A DNA stretch of 64,000 nt from Hominimerdicola alba 8 (GCF_000178155.2 NZ_ADKM02000095.1:27920-91919); one strand, 5' to 3'; numbered from the stretch's first letter, positions 1-9,182 are shown. Notes: generated by a model from the letters alone, not told the origin. A program made the numbers and translations.

Positions 1-147
1 CGCCGCTAAAAAGACGTTATAACGAGTAACATTTATTGATACGTTATCTTTCGTCAAGCCCGCCGAAAGACTGTACAGCCGTTGTGTCAGCGGGAAAGAA
101 TTATAGTTTTATCGTTATTTGCGTTGAAATAAATTTCCGTCTGCGGC

Positions 148-1569
148 TTATTCTCTGCCGTCCCAGCAGTAGGTACACAGACCGCATTCGGGCTTGCCCA
201 CAGCCTTTACAGTGCCCTCTATCGACTGGAATTCCAGCGAAGTCAGCTTCAGTCTGCGGCATATCTCATCTCTCAGCAGTTTGCCGCGCTCGGTATTGGT
301 ATCGCTGTACTCGCTTATGTACTTAACGCCCTCAGCGCCCTCGTTCTCGTCGATTATCTGCCTTGCGATAAGTTCCAGTTCGGAGGTGCTTCTTGAGAAG
401 TTCAGGTACTTGCACCCGTACATGATGGGCGGGCAAGCCGACCTCATATGCACTTCCTTAGCGCCGTTCTCATACAGGAACTCGACAGTTTCCCTCATCT
501 GAGTGCCTCTTACTATACTGTCATCGACGAACAGCAGTTTCTTGCCCTCGATGAATTCGTGTACAGGTATCAGCTTCATCTTAGCCACCCTGTTTCTCAT
601 CGACTGATTGGTAGGCATGAAACTTCTCGGCCATGTGGGAGTATACTTGATGAAAGGTCTTGCAAAAGGTATACCGCTCCTGTTGGCATAACCGATGGCG
701 TGAGGCGTACCCGAATCAGGCACACCGCATACATAATCGACTTCGGGCAGTTTGCCGTTCTTGATGTCGTTCTCAGCCATTATCATGCCGTTGCGTATCC
801 TCATGCCCTCGACATTCACGCCCTCATAATTGGCGTTGGGGTAGCCGTAATAAGTCCACAGGAAAGTGCATATGCTCATTTCATCTGTGCCCTCAGCCAT
901 TATCTCATAGCCGTCCTTAGTCAGCCTGAGTATCTCGCCCGCTTTCAGTTCATGGCAGGTCTTGTAGCCCAGCTTCTGGTAAGCAAAATCCTCAAAGGAG
1001 AAGCAGTAGCCGTCCGACCTCTGCCCTATCAGTATCGGCAGTTTGCCCGCCTTGTCCCTCGCACAGATTATGCTGTTCTCGGTCATTATTACCAGCGACA
1101 TAGTGCCGACTATCTTTTGCTGTGCATATCTTATGCCGTCAACGAAGCTGTCCTTCTGTGCTATAAGTGCGCCTATCAGCCCTGCCGAATTGATAGCGCC
1201 GCTGCTCATTGTTTCAAAGTTCGCACAGCCGCTCTGCAAAAGTTCCTGCGAAAGCTGTTCTGCGTTGTGTATAACGCCTATCGAACAGACAGCGTAAAGT
1301 CCCAGTTTAGAGCGCACCATTATCGGCTGAGGGTCGGTGTCGCTTATACAGCCGATGCACACCCTGCCGCGCATCACCTCTACATCTTTCTCGAACTTTG
1401 TTCTGAAAGGTGAGTTCTCGATGCTGTGAATGTTTCTCTGAAAACCTATCTCAGGCGCATAAGAGGTCATACCGCCTCTTCTTGTGCCCAGATGTGAATG
1501 ATAATCAGTTCCGAAGAAAACGTCCTGTATACAGTCGTTCGACGAAACCGCGCCAAAAAATCCGCCCAT
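148..1569 (-). CDS. purF: PurF-like amidophosphoribosyltransferase family protein
   Basis: 473 residues. PurF makes phosphoribosylamine from PRPP and glutamine, the first step of purine synthesis. The PRPP-binding signature LLFVDDSIVRGTQ lies near residue 345, and the C-terminus has a Cys cluster, CGLCTYC, that could hold an Fe-S cluster as in Bacillus PurF. The start is MGGFFG, so residue 2 is Gly, not the catalytic N-terminal Cys of classical PurF; this matches a recognised PurF-like branch found in Clostridia and Bacteroidetes. It is the last gene of the purE transcription unit, 76 bp after the HAD phosphatase, with GGGAGAG upstream of the ATG. The family is sure; glutamine-dependent activity is not. 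Confidence 0.88.
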   Translation of the reverse strand: MGGFFGAVSSNDCIQDVFFGTDYHSHLGTRRGGMTSYAPEIGFQRNIHSIENSPFRTKFEKDVEVMRGRVCIGCISDTDPQPIMVRSKLGLYAVCSIGVIHNAEQLSQELLQSGCANFETMSSGAINSAGLIGALIAQKDSFVDGIRYAQQKIVGTMSLVIMTENSIICARDKAGKLPILIGQRSDGYCFSFEDFAYQKLGYKTCHELKAGEILRLTKDGYEIMAEGTDEMSICTFLWTYYGYPNANYEGVNVEGMRIRNGMIMAENDIKNGKLPEVDYVCGVPDSGTPHAIGYANRSGIPFARPFIKYTPTWPRSFMPTNQSMRNRVAKMKLIPVHEFIEGKKLLFVDDSIVRGTQMRETVEFLYENGAKEVHMRSACPPIMYGCKYLNFSRSTSELELIARQIIDENEGAEGVKYISEYSDTNTERGKLLRDEICRRLKLTSLEFQSIEGTVKAVGKPECGLCTYCWDGRE

Positions 1570-1645
1570 ATATTACTCTCCCAAGAATTCTATTCATCAT
1601 TTCCCGAAAAGCGAACTTCGGGAAAACTTACTTTACATAATGCCG

Positions 1646-2299
1646 TCATTCAGCCGCCGCGATATGCCTGCCGCATTCTTCGGGTGTCGCCGCCGTGAAA
1701 GCTGCCCCGCATTCAGCCGCTTCCTCCGCACTGCCGTACCCCCACAGAGCATACAGTCCGTCAATGCCGCACTGCTCTGCCCCGATGATGTCATGCTCTC
1801 TGTCGCCTATCATCAGCACTTTGCTTCTGTCAGGCTGACCCAGATTTTCCAGTACATATTCTATGACCAGCTTTTTATTGTCCCGCGTGCCGTCAACGCC
1901 CGAACCGCCGATATAGTCAAAATACTTATCCAGCCCGAACCTTTTCAGCAGACTCCTCGCAAAAGGCTCAGGCTTGCTTGTAGCCACACCGAGAGTGTAT
2001 CCCTCAGCTTTCAGCCCCGCAAGAAGTTCTTCGACACCATCGAACTTCTCCGAGTTATAAAGGTCGTCCTTCGGGTACTTTTCGCGGTAGATACGCACCG
2101 CCTGCCACGCACGTTCCTCGTCCAGCCCGCAGTAGTCCATCATAGACCGCAGCAGCGGAGGTCCAAGAAACTTTTTCAGCTGAGGCGGTTCTTCCACCCC
2201 CAGCTTTGCCAGCGTGTACCGCACAGTGCTGAATATGCCCGGCGCTGTGTCCATCAGCGTGCCGTCAAGGTCAAACAGCAGAACTTTGTATCTGCTCAC
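1646..2299 (-). CDS. HAD-superfamily phosphatase, phosphoglycolate phosphatase-like
   Basis: 217 residues. HAD motif I is FDLDGTLMD at residues 10-18, motif II is VATSKPE near residue 105, and motif III/IV is MIGDREHDIIGA near residue 163. A helical cap of about 65 residues after motif I places it in the Gph/PpaX-like group that removes phosphate from small metabolites. The start is GTG and overlaps the purE stop as GTGA, so the two are translationally coupled. The true substrate is unknown; a role in purine or PRPP-linked clean-up is only suggested by position. A hairpin without a T tract lies at 1601-1626, between this gene and purF. Confidence 0.85.
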   Translation of the reverse strand: MSRYKVLLFDLDGTLMDTAPGIFSTVRYTLAKLGVEEPPQLKKFLGPPLLRSMMDYCGLDEERAWQAVRIYREKYPKDDLYNSEKFDGVEELLAGLKAEGYTLGVATSKPEPFARSLLKRFGLDKYFDYIGGSGVDGTRDNKKLVIEYVLENLGQPDRSKVLMIGDREHDIIGAEQCGIDGLYALWGYGSAEEAAECGAAFTAATPEECGRHIAAAE

Positions 2300-2793
2300 A
2301 GTGCAGCCAGCTTTTCCTGAAGAGCCGCGTCCTTAGCCTTGACGCCCTCTATCATATCAGCCTTAGCCTTTTCCAGCTTTTCAGCCAGACCTTCATCGGA
2401 CAGTGCAAGCATCTGTATAGCCAGTATAGCCGCATTCTTCGCGCCGTCTATGGCAACGGTGGCAACAGGTATGCCGCTCGGCATCTGTACTGTAGCCAGC
2501 AGAGCGTCAAGTCCGTCAAGATTTGAGGACTTGCAGGGAATGCCTATAACAGGCAGTGTGGTATGACCTGCTATTACGCCTGCCAGATGTGCCGCCATGC
2601 CTGCCGCACAAATTATAACGCCGAAGCCGTTATCCTTAGCCTTGTCAGCAAAATCAGCCGCCATAGCGGGAGTCCTGTGGGCGCTCATAACATGGCACTC
2701 ATAAGGTACGCCGTAAGCCTTAAGTTCGGCACAAGCCTTGGATACAACAGGAAAATCGCTGTCAGAACCCATTATTACTGCGACTTTCTTCAT
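2296..2793 (-). CDS. purE: N5-carboxyaminoimidazole ribonucleotide mutase
   Basis: 165 residues. PurE moves the carboxyl group from N5-CAIR to the C4 position of the imidazole ring in purine synthesis. The class I signature MGSDSDFPV is at residues 8-16, followed by the SAHRTP motif (about residue 37) and the AAGMAAHL stretch. An upstream in-frame extension exists, but AAGGAG sits at the right distance only before the ATG at 2793, and the family begins at this point. It is first in the purE-phosphatase-purF unit and follows a promoter plus a structured leader that ends in an intrinsic terminator, so read-through is probably regulated. Confidence 0.96.
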   Translation of the reverse strand: MKKVAVIMGSDSDFPVVSKACAELKAYGVPYECHVMSAHRTPAMAADFADKAKDNGFGVIICAAGMAAHLAGVIAGHTTLPVIGIPCKSSNLDGLDALLATVQMPSGIPVATVAIDGAKNAAILAIQMLALSDEGLAEKLEKAKADMIEGVKAKDAALQEKLAAL

Positions 2794-2816
2794 ATTTATC
2801 AAACTCCTTCCAAACC

Positions 2817-3018
2817 AAAAAAACTGCAACAATAGCGTTGCAGTTTCAAATTCGGTCAAACTTACTATGTGTTTTACCCATACAGATGTGACAAGAGTGC
2901 GCAGACACAAGACGGCAGCCGAACTCGGCACCGCCCATTGGATATGAGAATGAAAAACCGTTAGCTGTCATCATTATCCATTCGACTCCTGTCCCGCTGC
3001 ATACGCAGTCGATATTAC
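2817..3018 (-). ncRNA. Structured leader RNA of purE ending in an intrinsic terminator
   Basis: About 200 nt lie between a strong promoter and purE. Helices readable on the minus strand: an 8-bp closing helix GACAGGAG/CUCUUGUC (2986-2993 with 2890-2897), enclosing a UGGAUA/UAUCCA hairpin (2975-2980 with 2939-2944) and a GC-rich hairpin at 2913-2935, so a three-way junction. A 10-bp terminator hairpin with a 6-nt loop at 2821-2846 and a U tract follow, 24 nt before the purE ATG. This is aptamer-plus-terminator architecture. I could not match it to guanine, PRPP or ZTP riboswitch consensus; a 6S RNA with its own terminator is an alternative. Confidence 0.6.
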
Positions 3019-3024
3019 ATTAAT

Positions 3025-3053
3025 ATTGTACAATATTATCGGAATAATTTCAA
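3025..3053 (-). promoter_or_regulatory. Promoter of the purE unit
   Basis: On the minus strand TTGAAA (3048-3053), 17 bp, then TACAAT (3025-3030). It places the transcript start near 3018, at the 5' edge of the structured leader. Confidence 0.75.
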
Positions 3054-3145
3054 CAGTTTTCCATATAGAATTTGTGAATTTATTAAAGCGTTTTCTTGTG
3101 TAAAATCAACTATAGCGACCCATTTCAGGACACCCCGACGACATC

Positions 3146-3343
3146 TCACCTGTCCCCGCCGAAAAGTTCCCGCCTGGCAAGGTAAGCCGCTTCACCGACC
3201 TTGCCCGCACTCTTTCTGCCGCCGCACAGCCTCGCCGCCGCCGACAAGTTTTCCGTACTGACACCAGCATATCCCCGATGTCCCGCCATGTATACCACCC
3301 TCGCAGGCAGTTCCACGCCTGCAAAAAATGCCGAATTATTCAC
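3146..3343 (-). CDS. Possible small protein, unknown
   Basis: 65 residues from a GTG start preceded by AGGCGG. Codon use (GGC, AGG, CTG, GCG) matches neighbouring real genes, and the GC-rich block contrasts with the AT-rich flanks on both sides. The product is small, basic and rich in Gly and Ala, with no membrane segment and no family I recognise. It lies upstream of the purE promoter on the same strand. It could also be the remnant of a longer gene. A start further upstream at a TTG is possible but has no ribosome site. Confidence 0.35.
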   Translation of the reverse strand: MNNSAFFAGVELPARVVYMAGHRGYAGVSTENLSAAARLCGGRKSAGKVGEAAYLARRELFGGDR

Positions 3344-3447
3344 ATTTCCGCCGCCTTTCACGCCGCCGCACCACGTTTTAATTGTGCGTAACTTGCTTAA
3401 TTTCAAAAAAAGTATGTCCGTTTTATGTGAAAATATTCAAAAAAGTA

Positions 3448-3476
3448 TTGACTTAAAGAGCATGATATGCTAAAAT
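3448..3476 (+). promoter_or_regulatory. Promoter of rsmA
   Basis: TTGACT, 17 bp, TAAAAT. It lies 78 bp upstream of the rsmA start. No terminator is visible between rsmA and spoIIE, so it may also serve spoIIE. Confidence 0.65.
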
Positions 3477-3553
3477 TGTAATATCTGTGACCGTTCTGCA
3501 TTTTCAGACGGCAATTCACACCCTGTTATTTCATAAAACTACGGGAGTTAACA

Positions 3554-4414
3554 ATGGACAATCTTTCAAATATAGGCGTCATCAAGGACGTCATGCAGCG
3601 TCACGGCTTTACGTTTTCAAAGGCGCTGGGGCAGAATTTTCTGGTAAACCCATCGGTCTGCCCGCGCATAGCCGAGATGGGCAACGCTAAAAAAGGCTTC
3701 GGTGTCATCGAGATAGGCACAGGTGTCGGCGTACTGACAAACGAACTCGCAAAGCGTGCTGACAAGGTAGTAGCCATCGAGATAGATGACCGCCTTATCC
3801 CCGTACTTGAGGAAACGCTTGCAGAACATGACAATGTAAAGGTCATAAATGCCGATGTCATGGAGGTAGACCTGCACAAGCTGATAGAAGAGGAATTTGA
3901 CGGGCTGGAGGTGGCAGTCTGCGCCAACCTGCCCTACTACATAACCTCGCCCATACTTATGATGCTTCTCGAACAGCGGCTGAGGATACGCTCGGTCACC
4001 GTAATGGTGCAGAAAGAAGCGGGCACGCGCCTCTGCGCCCCTGTTGGCACACGGGATATGGGCGCTGTCACGGTGGCGGTCAACTATTTCTCCGCACCGA
4101 AGATACTTTTCAATGTTTCGCGCGGCAGTTTCATGCCCGCGCCCAATGTTGACAGCTGTGTGGTGCGCTTCGACATAAAAGAGGACACCCCCGCAGGTGT
4201 CACCGATGAAGCGTTCTTCTTCAAGATGGTGAGAGCGGCATTCTCACAGCGCCGCAAGACTCTGGTGAACTCTGTTTCATCGGGTATGGGGCTTGACAAG
4301 GCAGCTGTCACAAAAGCTGTGGAAAACAGCGGTCTGCCCGCAGCGGTCAGACCCGAACAGCTTAAGATGGAACAGCTTGTCACTTTCAGCGAAGAACTAA
4401 AGAAACTCGCGTAG
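3554..4414 (+). CDS. rsmA: 16S rRNA dimethyladenosine transferase
   Basis: 286 residues. RsmA (KsgA) dimethylates two adjacent adenines in the 3' terminal loop of 16S rRNA using SAM, a late step of small-subunit assembly. Visible motifs: ALGQNFLVN (residues 24-32), SAM-binding EIGTGVGVLT (53-62), acidic EIDD (76-79) and the catalytic NLPYYI (125-130). The C-terminal helical domain includes FSQRRKTL, typical of the family. Length is normal. GGGAG precedes the ATG. It stands 71 bp upstream of spoIIE on the same strand. Confidence 0.96.
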   Translation: MDNLSNIGVIKDVMQRHGFTFSKALGQNFLVNPSVCPRIAEMGNAKKGFGVIEIGTGVGVLTNELAKRADKVVAIEIDDRLIPVLEETLAEHDNVKVINADVMEVDLHKLIEEEFDGLEVAVCANLPYYITSPILMMLLEQRLRIRSVTVMVQKEAGTRLCAPVGTRDMGAVTVAVNYFSAPKILFNVSRGSFMPAPNVDSCVVRFDIKEDTPAGVTDEAFFFKMVRAAFSQRRKTLVNSVSSGMGLDKAAVTKAVENSGLPAAVRPEQLKMEQLVTFSEELKKLA

Positions 4415-4485
4415 ATACGACACTTTTCACACCCCCTGTGTGATAGGATATAAAGACAATATTCTATTTCGGGGACGTGATAAAT

Positions 4486-6795
4486 ATGCTGCAAAAAGTA
4501 AAAACAGCGGAGAAAAAAGCAGTTCCGCAGACCAAAAGCACAAACACTGTCAGCAAGGGCAGAAAACTGAGATACAGAGTCGCAGCCTACGTCGGCGGAC
4601 TGATAACAGGTCTTTCGGTGACGCTGGGTTTCCCGTCATTCATGTGCGGGGCGGCGGCATCACTGGCAGGCGGCTGTTCGGTGTACGCCTTTCTGGGGAC
4701 ACTGACGGCTTTCCTGTTAAATCGCGGGCTTGAAGCAGGCATAGTGCAGATATGTTCGGTGCTGGTCATCACGGCGATACACTTCATCGACCCGTTCGGT
4801 GACCGCCGCGATGAACCGATATACCGCTCACTGGTGGTAACAGGCGTGTTCATGCTTTTTTCCTGCGTGATGACCGTTGCAGTGCCTACAGACTTCTATG
4901 TGGCTTCGATGCGCATGATAAATTCACTGCTGGCAGGCTGTACCGTGTATATCGCCATGACGGTAATGAACTCGGCGCGGCGCAGCGGCGTTTTCGACCT
5001 GACAGGCATGAACGGCGTGTTCGTCGGCATGTTTTACATAGTCGCGGTCAGCGTGCTGGCTTCGGTGAACATTTTTGCAGTAAATCCCGGCAGGGCGCTG
5101 GGCGCATTCGTGCTTTTGCAGGCGGCGAGGAAATACCGCAGCTTCGGCGGCGCTGTAGTGGGCGCACTGACAGCCTGCGGCGTTCTGGTCAGCGACCCGA
5201 GCCTTGCACGCAACACACTTCTTCTCGCGACTGCGGGGCTGATATGCGGCGCTTTCGTAAAATTCGGCAGCCTTGCCGCTGCCATGAGTTTCATGGTGTC
5301 ATCATTGGTGAGCCTTGTGGCTGTGGGCGTAAACGGCGATACCTACCACATGTTCGCGGATATCGCCGCAGGTTCGCTGCTTTTCATAATGATACCGACA
5401 AGCAGGATAAGACGGCTCGGCAAGCGCATCTCAGGGTTCAGCAATACCCCTGAGATAGTCGGACAGACCACCGCCGCAAGGCTGGCGATGGCAGGGCAGA
5501 CCCTCAGCGAGATACGCAAACGGCTGGACATGGTAACTGTCACTATGGACAGGAACACTGCTTCACGCACAGCAGCCGCTGAGGTAAAGAGATACCTCTG
5601 TGCCGACTGCCCGTCTTACCACATCTGCTTTGAGGAAGACTGCGGCGCTCCGACGGACTTTGCGCGCCTGCAAGCAGTCATCGACAATGGCGGCGCGGTC
5701 ACCGCTGTGATGGCTGACAAAACAGTAAAATGCTGCGACCGCCCCGCGCTGCTGGCAGAAGCCTTCAACGATATGGGCAGGCGCATTCTCGAAGACAGGT
5801 CTGAAAATATACGCATGCGCGAACTGCGCGGCATGCTGACCGACCAGCTTCTCTCAATGGAAGAGATACTTGCTGACCTCAGCTTCCGTTCATCGCGGGT
5901 GCGCTCGATAGATGCGGGGCTTTCCGCAAGGGTACGCGAACAGCTTTCTGCGATGGGCTGCAAGGGCGCAAAAGTATGCGTGTATGTCGATGAAGACCTC
6001 TGCCGCCGCGCCGATGCTTTCATAAACGGCGGATTTACAGGCGATATCGCCAAGCTGACGGCATCTGTGTCGTCACTGCTGGACTGCGATATGGGTCTGC
6101 CCGATATCACGGGCGAAGCGGGCGTGATACGCATGTCGTTTGCCGAACTGCCAGCGTACAAAGCCGATGCAGCCGTATTCTCGGCATCTGCCGGCGGCGA
6201 ATATTCGGGCGACAGCAGTGATATCTTTGATGCAGGCGGCAGTGAGAAATACCTTCTGCTGTCTGACGGCATGGGAACGGGCAAACGCGCAAGGCTCGAC
6301 TCGGCTTTTACCGTCAGCCTCAGCCGAAAGCTGCTGATATCAGGGCTTTCTATGACCACTGTACACCGTCTGGTCGCCTCCATGCTGCGCGTAAAAGGCT
6401 GGGAGGAGAGTTTTGCAACGATGGACATGCTGCGCATAGACCTCTGCGGAGGGCGTGCATCTCTGCTGAAAGCGGGCGCTGTGAAAAGCTACCTCTGCCG
6501 TGACGGTTCGGTGATGCCGCTGGGCGGGACTTCTTTCCCCGCAGGCATACTTGCCGACTGCCCGCCCGATAAATGCGATGTAAAACTGTTTGACGGCGAT
6601 ATCATCATAATGACTTCCGACGGTGCCGACGATGACACCGCAGTATATCTCGCACAGACCGCCGCCGATACAGATATCATCGACATGGACGAACTGGTGC
6701 AGCGGTTGGGCAGCATAGCCATCTCGCGCAGGCAGGGCGCACACGCCGATGACCTCACGATAATGGCAGCACGCATGTCGCTCCGCCGCGAATAG
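4486..6795 (+). CDS. spoIIE: Stage II sporulation protein E (PP2C phosphatase)
   Basis: 769 residues from the ATG preceded by GGGGAC; a GTG nine bases upstream is in frame but overlaps that ribosome site. SpoIIE dephosphorylates the anti-anti-sigma factor SpoIIAA and so activates sigma-F in the forespore. The first 300 or so residues hold about ten hydrophobic segments, then a linker region, then the PP2C domain with SDGMGTG and TSDGADDD metal-binding motifs near residues 590 and 710. The architecture matches Bacillus SpoIIE (about 830 residues). With ypeB at 49 kb it argues that the organism or its recent ancestors form spores. Confidence 0.93.
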   Translation: MLQKVKTAEKKAVPQTKSTNTVSKGRKLRYRVAAYVGGLITGLSVTLGFPSFMCGAAASLAGGCSVYAFLGTLTAFLLNRGLEAGIVQICSVLVITAIHFIDPFGDRRDEPIYRSLVVTGVFMLFSCVMTVAVPTDFYVASMRMINSLLAGCTVYIAMTVMNSARRSGVFDLTGMNGVFVGMFYIVAVSVLASVNIFAVNPGRALGAFVLLQAARKYRSFGGAVVGALTACGVLVSDPSLARNTLLLATAGLICGAFVKFGSLAAAMSFMVSSLVSLVAVGVNGDTYHMFADIAAGSLLFIMIPTSRIRRLGKRISGFSNTPEIVGQTTAARLAMAGQTLSEIRKRLDMVTVTMDRNTASRTAAAEVKRYLCADCPSYHICFEEDCGAPTDFARLQAVIDNGGAVTAVMADKTVKCCDRPALLAEAFNDMGRRILEDRSENIRMRELRGMLTDQLLSMEEILADLSFRSSRVRSIDAGLSARVREQLSAMGCKGAKVCVYVDEDLCRRADAFINGGFTGDIAKLTASVSSLLDCDMGLPDITGEAGVIRMSFAELPAYKADAAVFSASAGGEYSGDSSDIFDAGGSEKYLLLSDGMGTGKRARLDSAFTVSLSRKLLISGLSMTTVHRLVASMLRVKGWEESFATMDMLRIDLCGGRASLLKAGAVKSYLCRDGSVMPLGGTSFPAGILADCPPDKCDVKLFDGDIIIMTSDGADDDTAVYLAQTAADTDIIDMDELVQRLGSIAISRRQGAHADDLTIMAARMSLRRE

Positions 6796-6911
6796 TCAGA
6801 ATATATAAAAGAACCCTGAATAAATAGTATAATTTTTAAAAGTTAGATATACAATTCCACCAAAGCGGTGACTAAAAATATGTAAGAAGTTGAAAATAAT
6901 TACTAAACCCC

Positions 6912-6940
6912 TTGAAAAACTATTAAAAAAGAGTTAAAAT
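6912..6940 (+). promoter_or_regulatory. Promoter of the glycogen cluster
   Basis: TTGAAA, 17 bp, TAAAAT in the AT-rich gap 6796-7107 between spoIIE and glgB. The rest of the gap holds no gene that I see. A weak inverted repeat, GCTGTG/CACAGC, followed by TCTTTT lies at about 6984-7020, between promoter and glgB; it could be an attenuator but is poorly formed. Confidence 0.65.
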
Positions 6941-7107
6941 AAGAGTATTAAAAAGGCATAATTATGTCATATACCAAACACCAAAGCTGTGTCTGACGCT
7001 GAAAGGTCACAGCGGTCTTTTGCCGTTTATCTTGCGGCAGTGTTCGGTATAACAGCACAAGCTGACGGCATATTTTCCCTGTTCACTGTAAGGAGGCAAG
7101 CGTTTTC

Positions 7108-9099
7108 ATGGATAAGATACCTCAGGGATATGAGATACCCCTTTACCTTTTCCACAACGGCACCAATATGGAAACTTACCGTTTTCTTGGCTGTCACAAG
7201 GGCGAAAAGGACGGTAAGAAAGGTCATTATTTCAGGGTCTGGGCGGCTAAAGCCAAAGCCGTTTCACTGGTCGGTGACTTCAACGGCTGGGACGATGACA
7301 AGACCCCGATGGAAAAGATAGCCGACTCGGAAGTATGGGAAACTTTCGTTGAGGGCTTAAAGACTTTCGATACATACAAATTCTGCATAGACGGCTGTGA
7401 CGGCAAGCGCCATTACAAAGCCGACCCCTACGGCACTCATATGGAATTGAAGCCCCAGACAGGCTCTAAGATATTCGATATCGAAGGCTATGAGTGGAAG
7501 GATAAAAAGTGGCAGGAGGCACGCAAGACCAAAGATGTCTACAACTGCCCGATGAATATTTACGAAGTACACCTCAATTCGTGGAAAAGCTGTGATGACG
7601 GCGTGTACTATTCCTATACAAAGTTCGCTAAGGCGATAATCCCCTATCTTAAGGAGATGGGCTATACCCACATCGAATTCATGCCGCTGGCAGAATTCCC
7701 GTTTGACGGTTCGTGGGGCTATCAGGGTATAGGCTACTACGCCCCCACATCGCGTTTCGGCACGCCGCATGAGTTCATGGAGATGATAGACCTGTTCCAT
7801 CAGGCTGAGATATCTGTCATTCTCGACTGGGTGCCTGCACACTTCCCGCGTGATGAGGCGGGTCTGTTTGAGTTTGACGGCGGCGCTTCCTACGAATACG
7901 CTGACCCGAAGAAGAGGGATCATCTCGCGTGGGGCACAAGGGTGTTCGACTATGGCAGGAACGAGGTCAAGAGTTTCCTTATCTCCAACGCACTCTACTG
8001 GATAGAACAGTACCATATAGACGGTCTGCGCGTTGATGCAGTGGCTTCGATGCTGTACCTCGACTATGACAGGCGTGACGGCGAGTGGACACCGAACATC
8101 TACGGCGGACACGAGAACCTCGAAGCTGTGCAGTTTTTGCGCGACCTGAATACCGCTGTGTTCTCAAGGTGCCCAACTGTGCTGATGATAGCTGAGGAAT
8201 CCACCGCATGGCCGATGGTCACAAAGCCGGTCACAGACGGCGGTCTGGGCTTCAACTTCAAGTGGAACATGGGCTGGATGAACGACATGCTCAAATATAT
8301 GAGTTATGACCCCATCGACAGGGCGTTCCACCACGATATGCTGACATTCTCGTTCTTCTACGCATTTTCCGAGAATTTCGTACTCCCCATCTCACATGAT
8401 GAGGTGGTACACGGCAAGGCTTCACTGGTGAACAAGATGTACGGCGGCGATGTGGATAAAAAGTTCGAGCAGTGCAAGCTGTTCAACGCATATATGATGG
8501 CGCATCCCGGCAAAAAGCTGATGTTCATGGGCACTGAGTTCGCGCAGTTCCGCGAGTGGGACTATGAGAACGGTCTGGAGTGGTTTTTGGTCGATGAGTA
8601 CGAGAACCACCGCAACTATCAGGCATTCTCAAAACGGCTCAACCATTTCTATCTCGACCACCCGCAGTTCTGGCAGAAGGACTTTGACTGGTCGGGCTTC
8701 AGCTGGATAGCGAATGACGACTTCCGACAGAGCATAATAATCTTCCGCAGATTTGACAAAGATGCCAACGAGGTGATCGTGCTGTGCAACTTCGTGCCTG
8801 TAGAAAGAAAAAGCTACTGCTTCGGCGTGCCTTACAAGGGCAGATATACTGAGGTATTCAACTCGGCATCGCCCGACGGCGCACCGATGACAAACGGCAC
8901 CGTGAAGTCGCAGGACGTTCCGATGCACAATTTCAGTCAGTCCGTCTGCATAGATATACCGCCTTTCGCCTGCTTGTATTTTGAGGTGAAAAAGGACGAA
9001 GAAAAGCCTGACAGCGTAAAGAAGTCGGACGAAGAGAAAAAGTCTGCCGACAATAAAAAGTCAGCGGCAGACCAAAAGGCTGAAACAGCCGAAGAATAA
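7108..9099 (+). CDS. glgB: 1,4-alpha-glucan branching enzyme
   Basis: 663 residues. GlgB cuts alpha-1,4 glucan chains and re-attaches them through alpha-1,6 bonds, making glycogen branches. Order: N-terminal CBM48 (FRVWAAKAKAVSLVGDFNGWD, residues about 42-62), a GH13 barrel with DGLRVDAVASM (nucleophile Asp), MIAEEST (acid Glu) and PISHDEV (transition-state Asp), and a C-terminal beta domain. The last 40 residues are an unusual Lys/Glu/Asp/Ser-rich low-complexity tail that the family normally lacks. AGGAGG precedes the ATG. It is the first gene of the glycogen cluster. Confidence 0.96.
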   Translation: MDKIPQGYEIPLYLFHNGTNMETYRFLGCHKGEKDGKKGHYFRVWAAKAKAVSLVGDFNGWDDDKTPMEKIADSEVWETFVEGLKTFDTYKFCIDGCDGKRHYKADPYGTHMELKPQTGSKIFDIEGYEWKDKKWQEARKTKDVYNCPMNIYEVHLNSWKSCDDGVYYSYTKFAKAIIPYLKEMGYTHIEFMPLAEFPFDGSWGYQGIGYYAPTSRFGTPHEFMEMIDLFHQAEISVILDWVPAHFPRDEAGLFEFDGGASYEYADPKKRDHLAWGTRVFDYGRNEVKSFLISNALYWIEQYHIDGLRVDAVASMLYLDYDRRDGEWTPNIYGGHENLEAVQFLRDLNTAVFSRCPTVLMIAEESTAWPMVTKPVTDGGLGFNFKWNMGWMNDMLKYMSYDPIDRAFHHDMLTFSFFYAFSENFVLPISHDEVVHGKASLVNKMYGGDVDKKFEQCKLFNAYMMAHPGKKLMFMGTEFAQFREWDYENGLEWFLVDEYENHRNYQAFSKRLNHFYLDHPQFWQKDFDWSGFSWIANDDFRQSIIIFRRFDKDANEVIVLCNFVPVERKSYCFGVPYKGRYTEVFNSASPDGAPMTNGTVKSQDVPMHNFSQSVCIDIPPFACLYFEVKKDEEKPDSVKKSDEEKKSADNKKSAADQKAETAEE

Positions 9100-9182
9100 A
9101 GACAACTCACACCCCCGCACCGATAACGGCGGGGCGTGAAGAAATATAGTAAGAAAATAATAATTTGGTGGGTGAAAATTTT

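Noticed and set aside
1..147. Window start downstream of purF
   Set aside because: No gene or clear terminator could be supported in these bases.
448..1413. A 321-codon open frame on the plus strand
   Set aside because: It is antisense to the PurF-like gene and has the same shadow composition; no promoter or ribosome site.
2817..3018. Assigning the purE leader to 6S RNA
   Set aside because: The 5' and 3' ends outside the closing helix do not pair as 6S RNA requires; kept only as an alternative.
3106..3324. A second minus-strand frame overlapping the small hypothetical gene
   Set aside because: Rich in Arg, Trp and Cys in the manner of a frame shadow; the other frame has the codon use of this genome.
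3495..3530. GCATTTTCAGACGGC, which also occurs in repeat copy A, before rsmA
   Set aside because: Only about 15 bases match and neither terminal repeat is present, so it is not counted as a copy.
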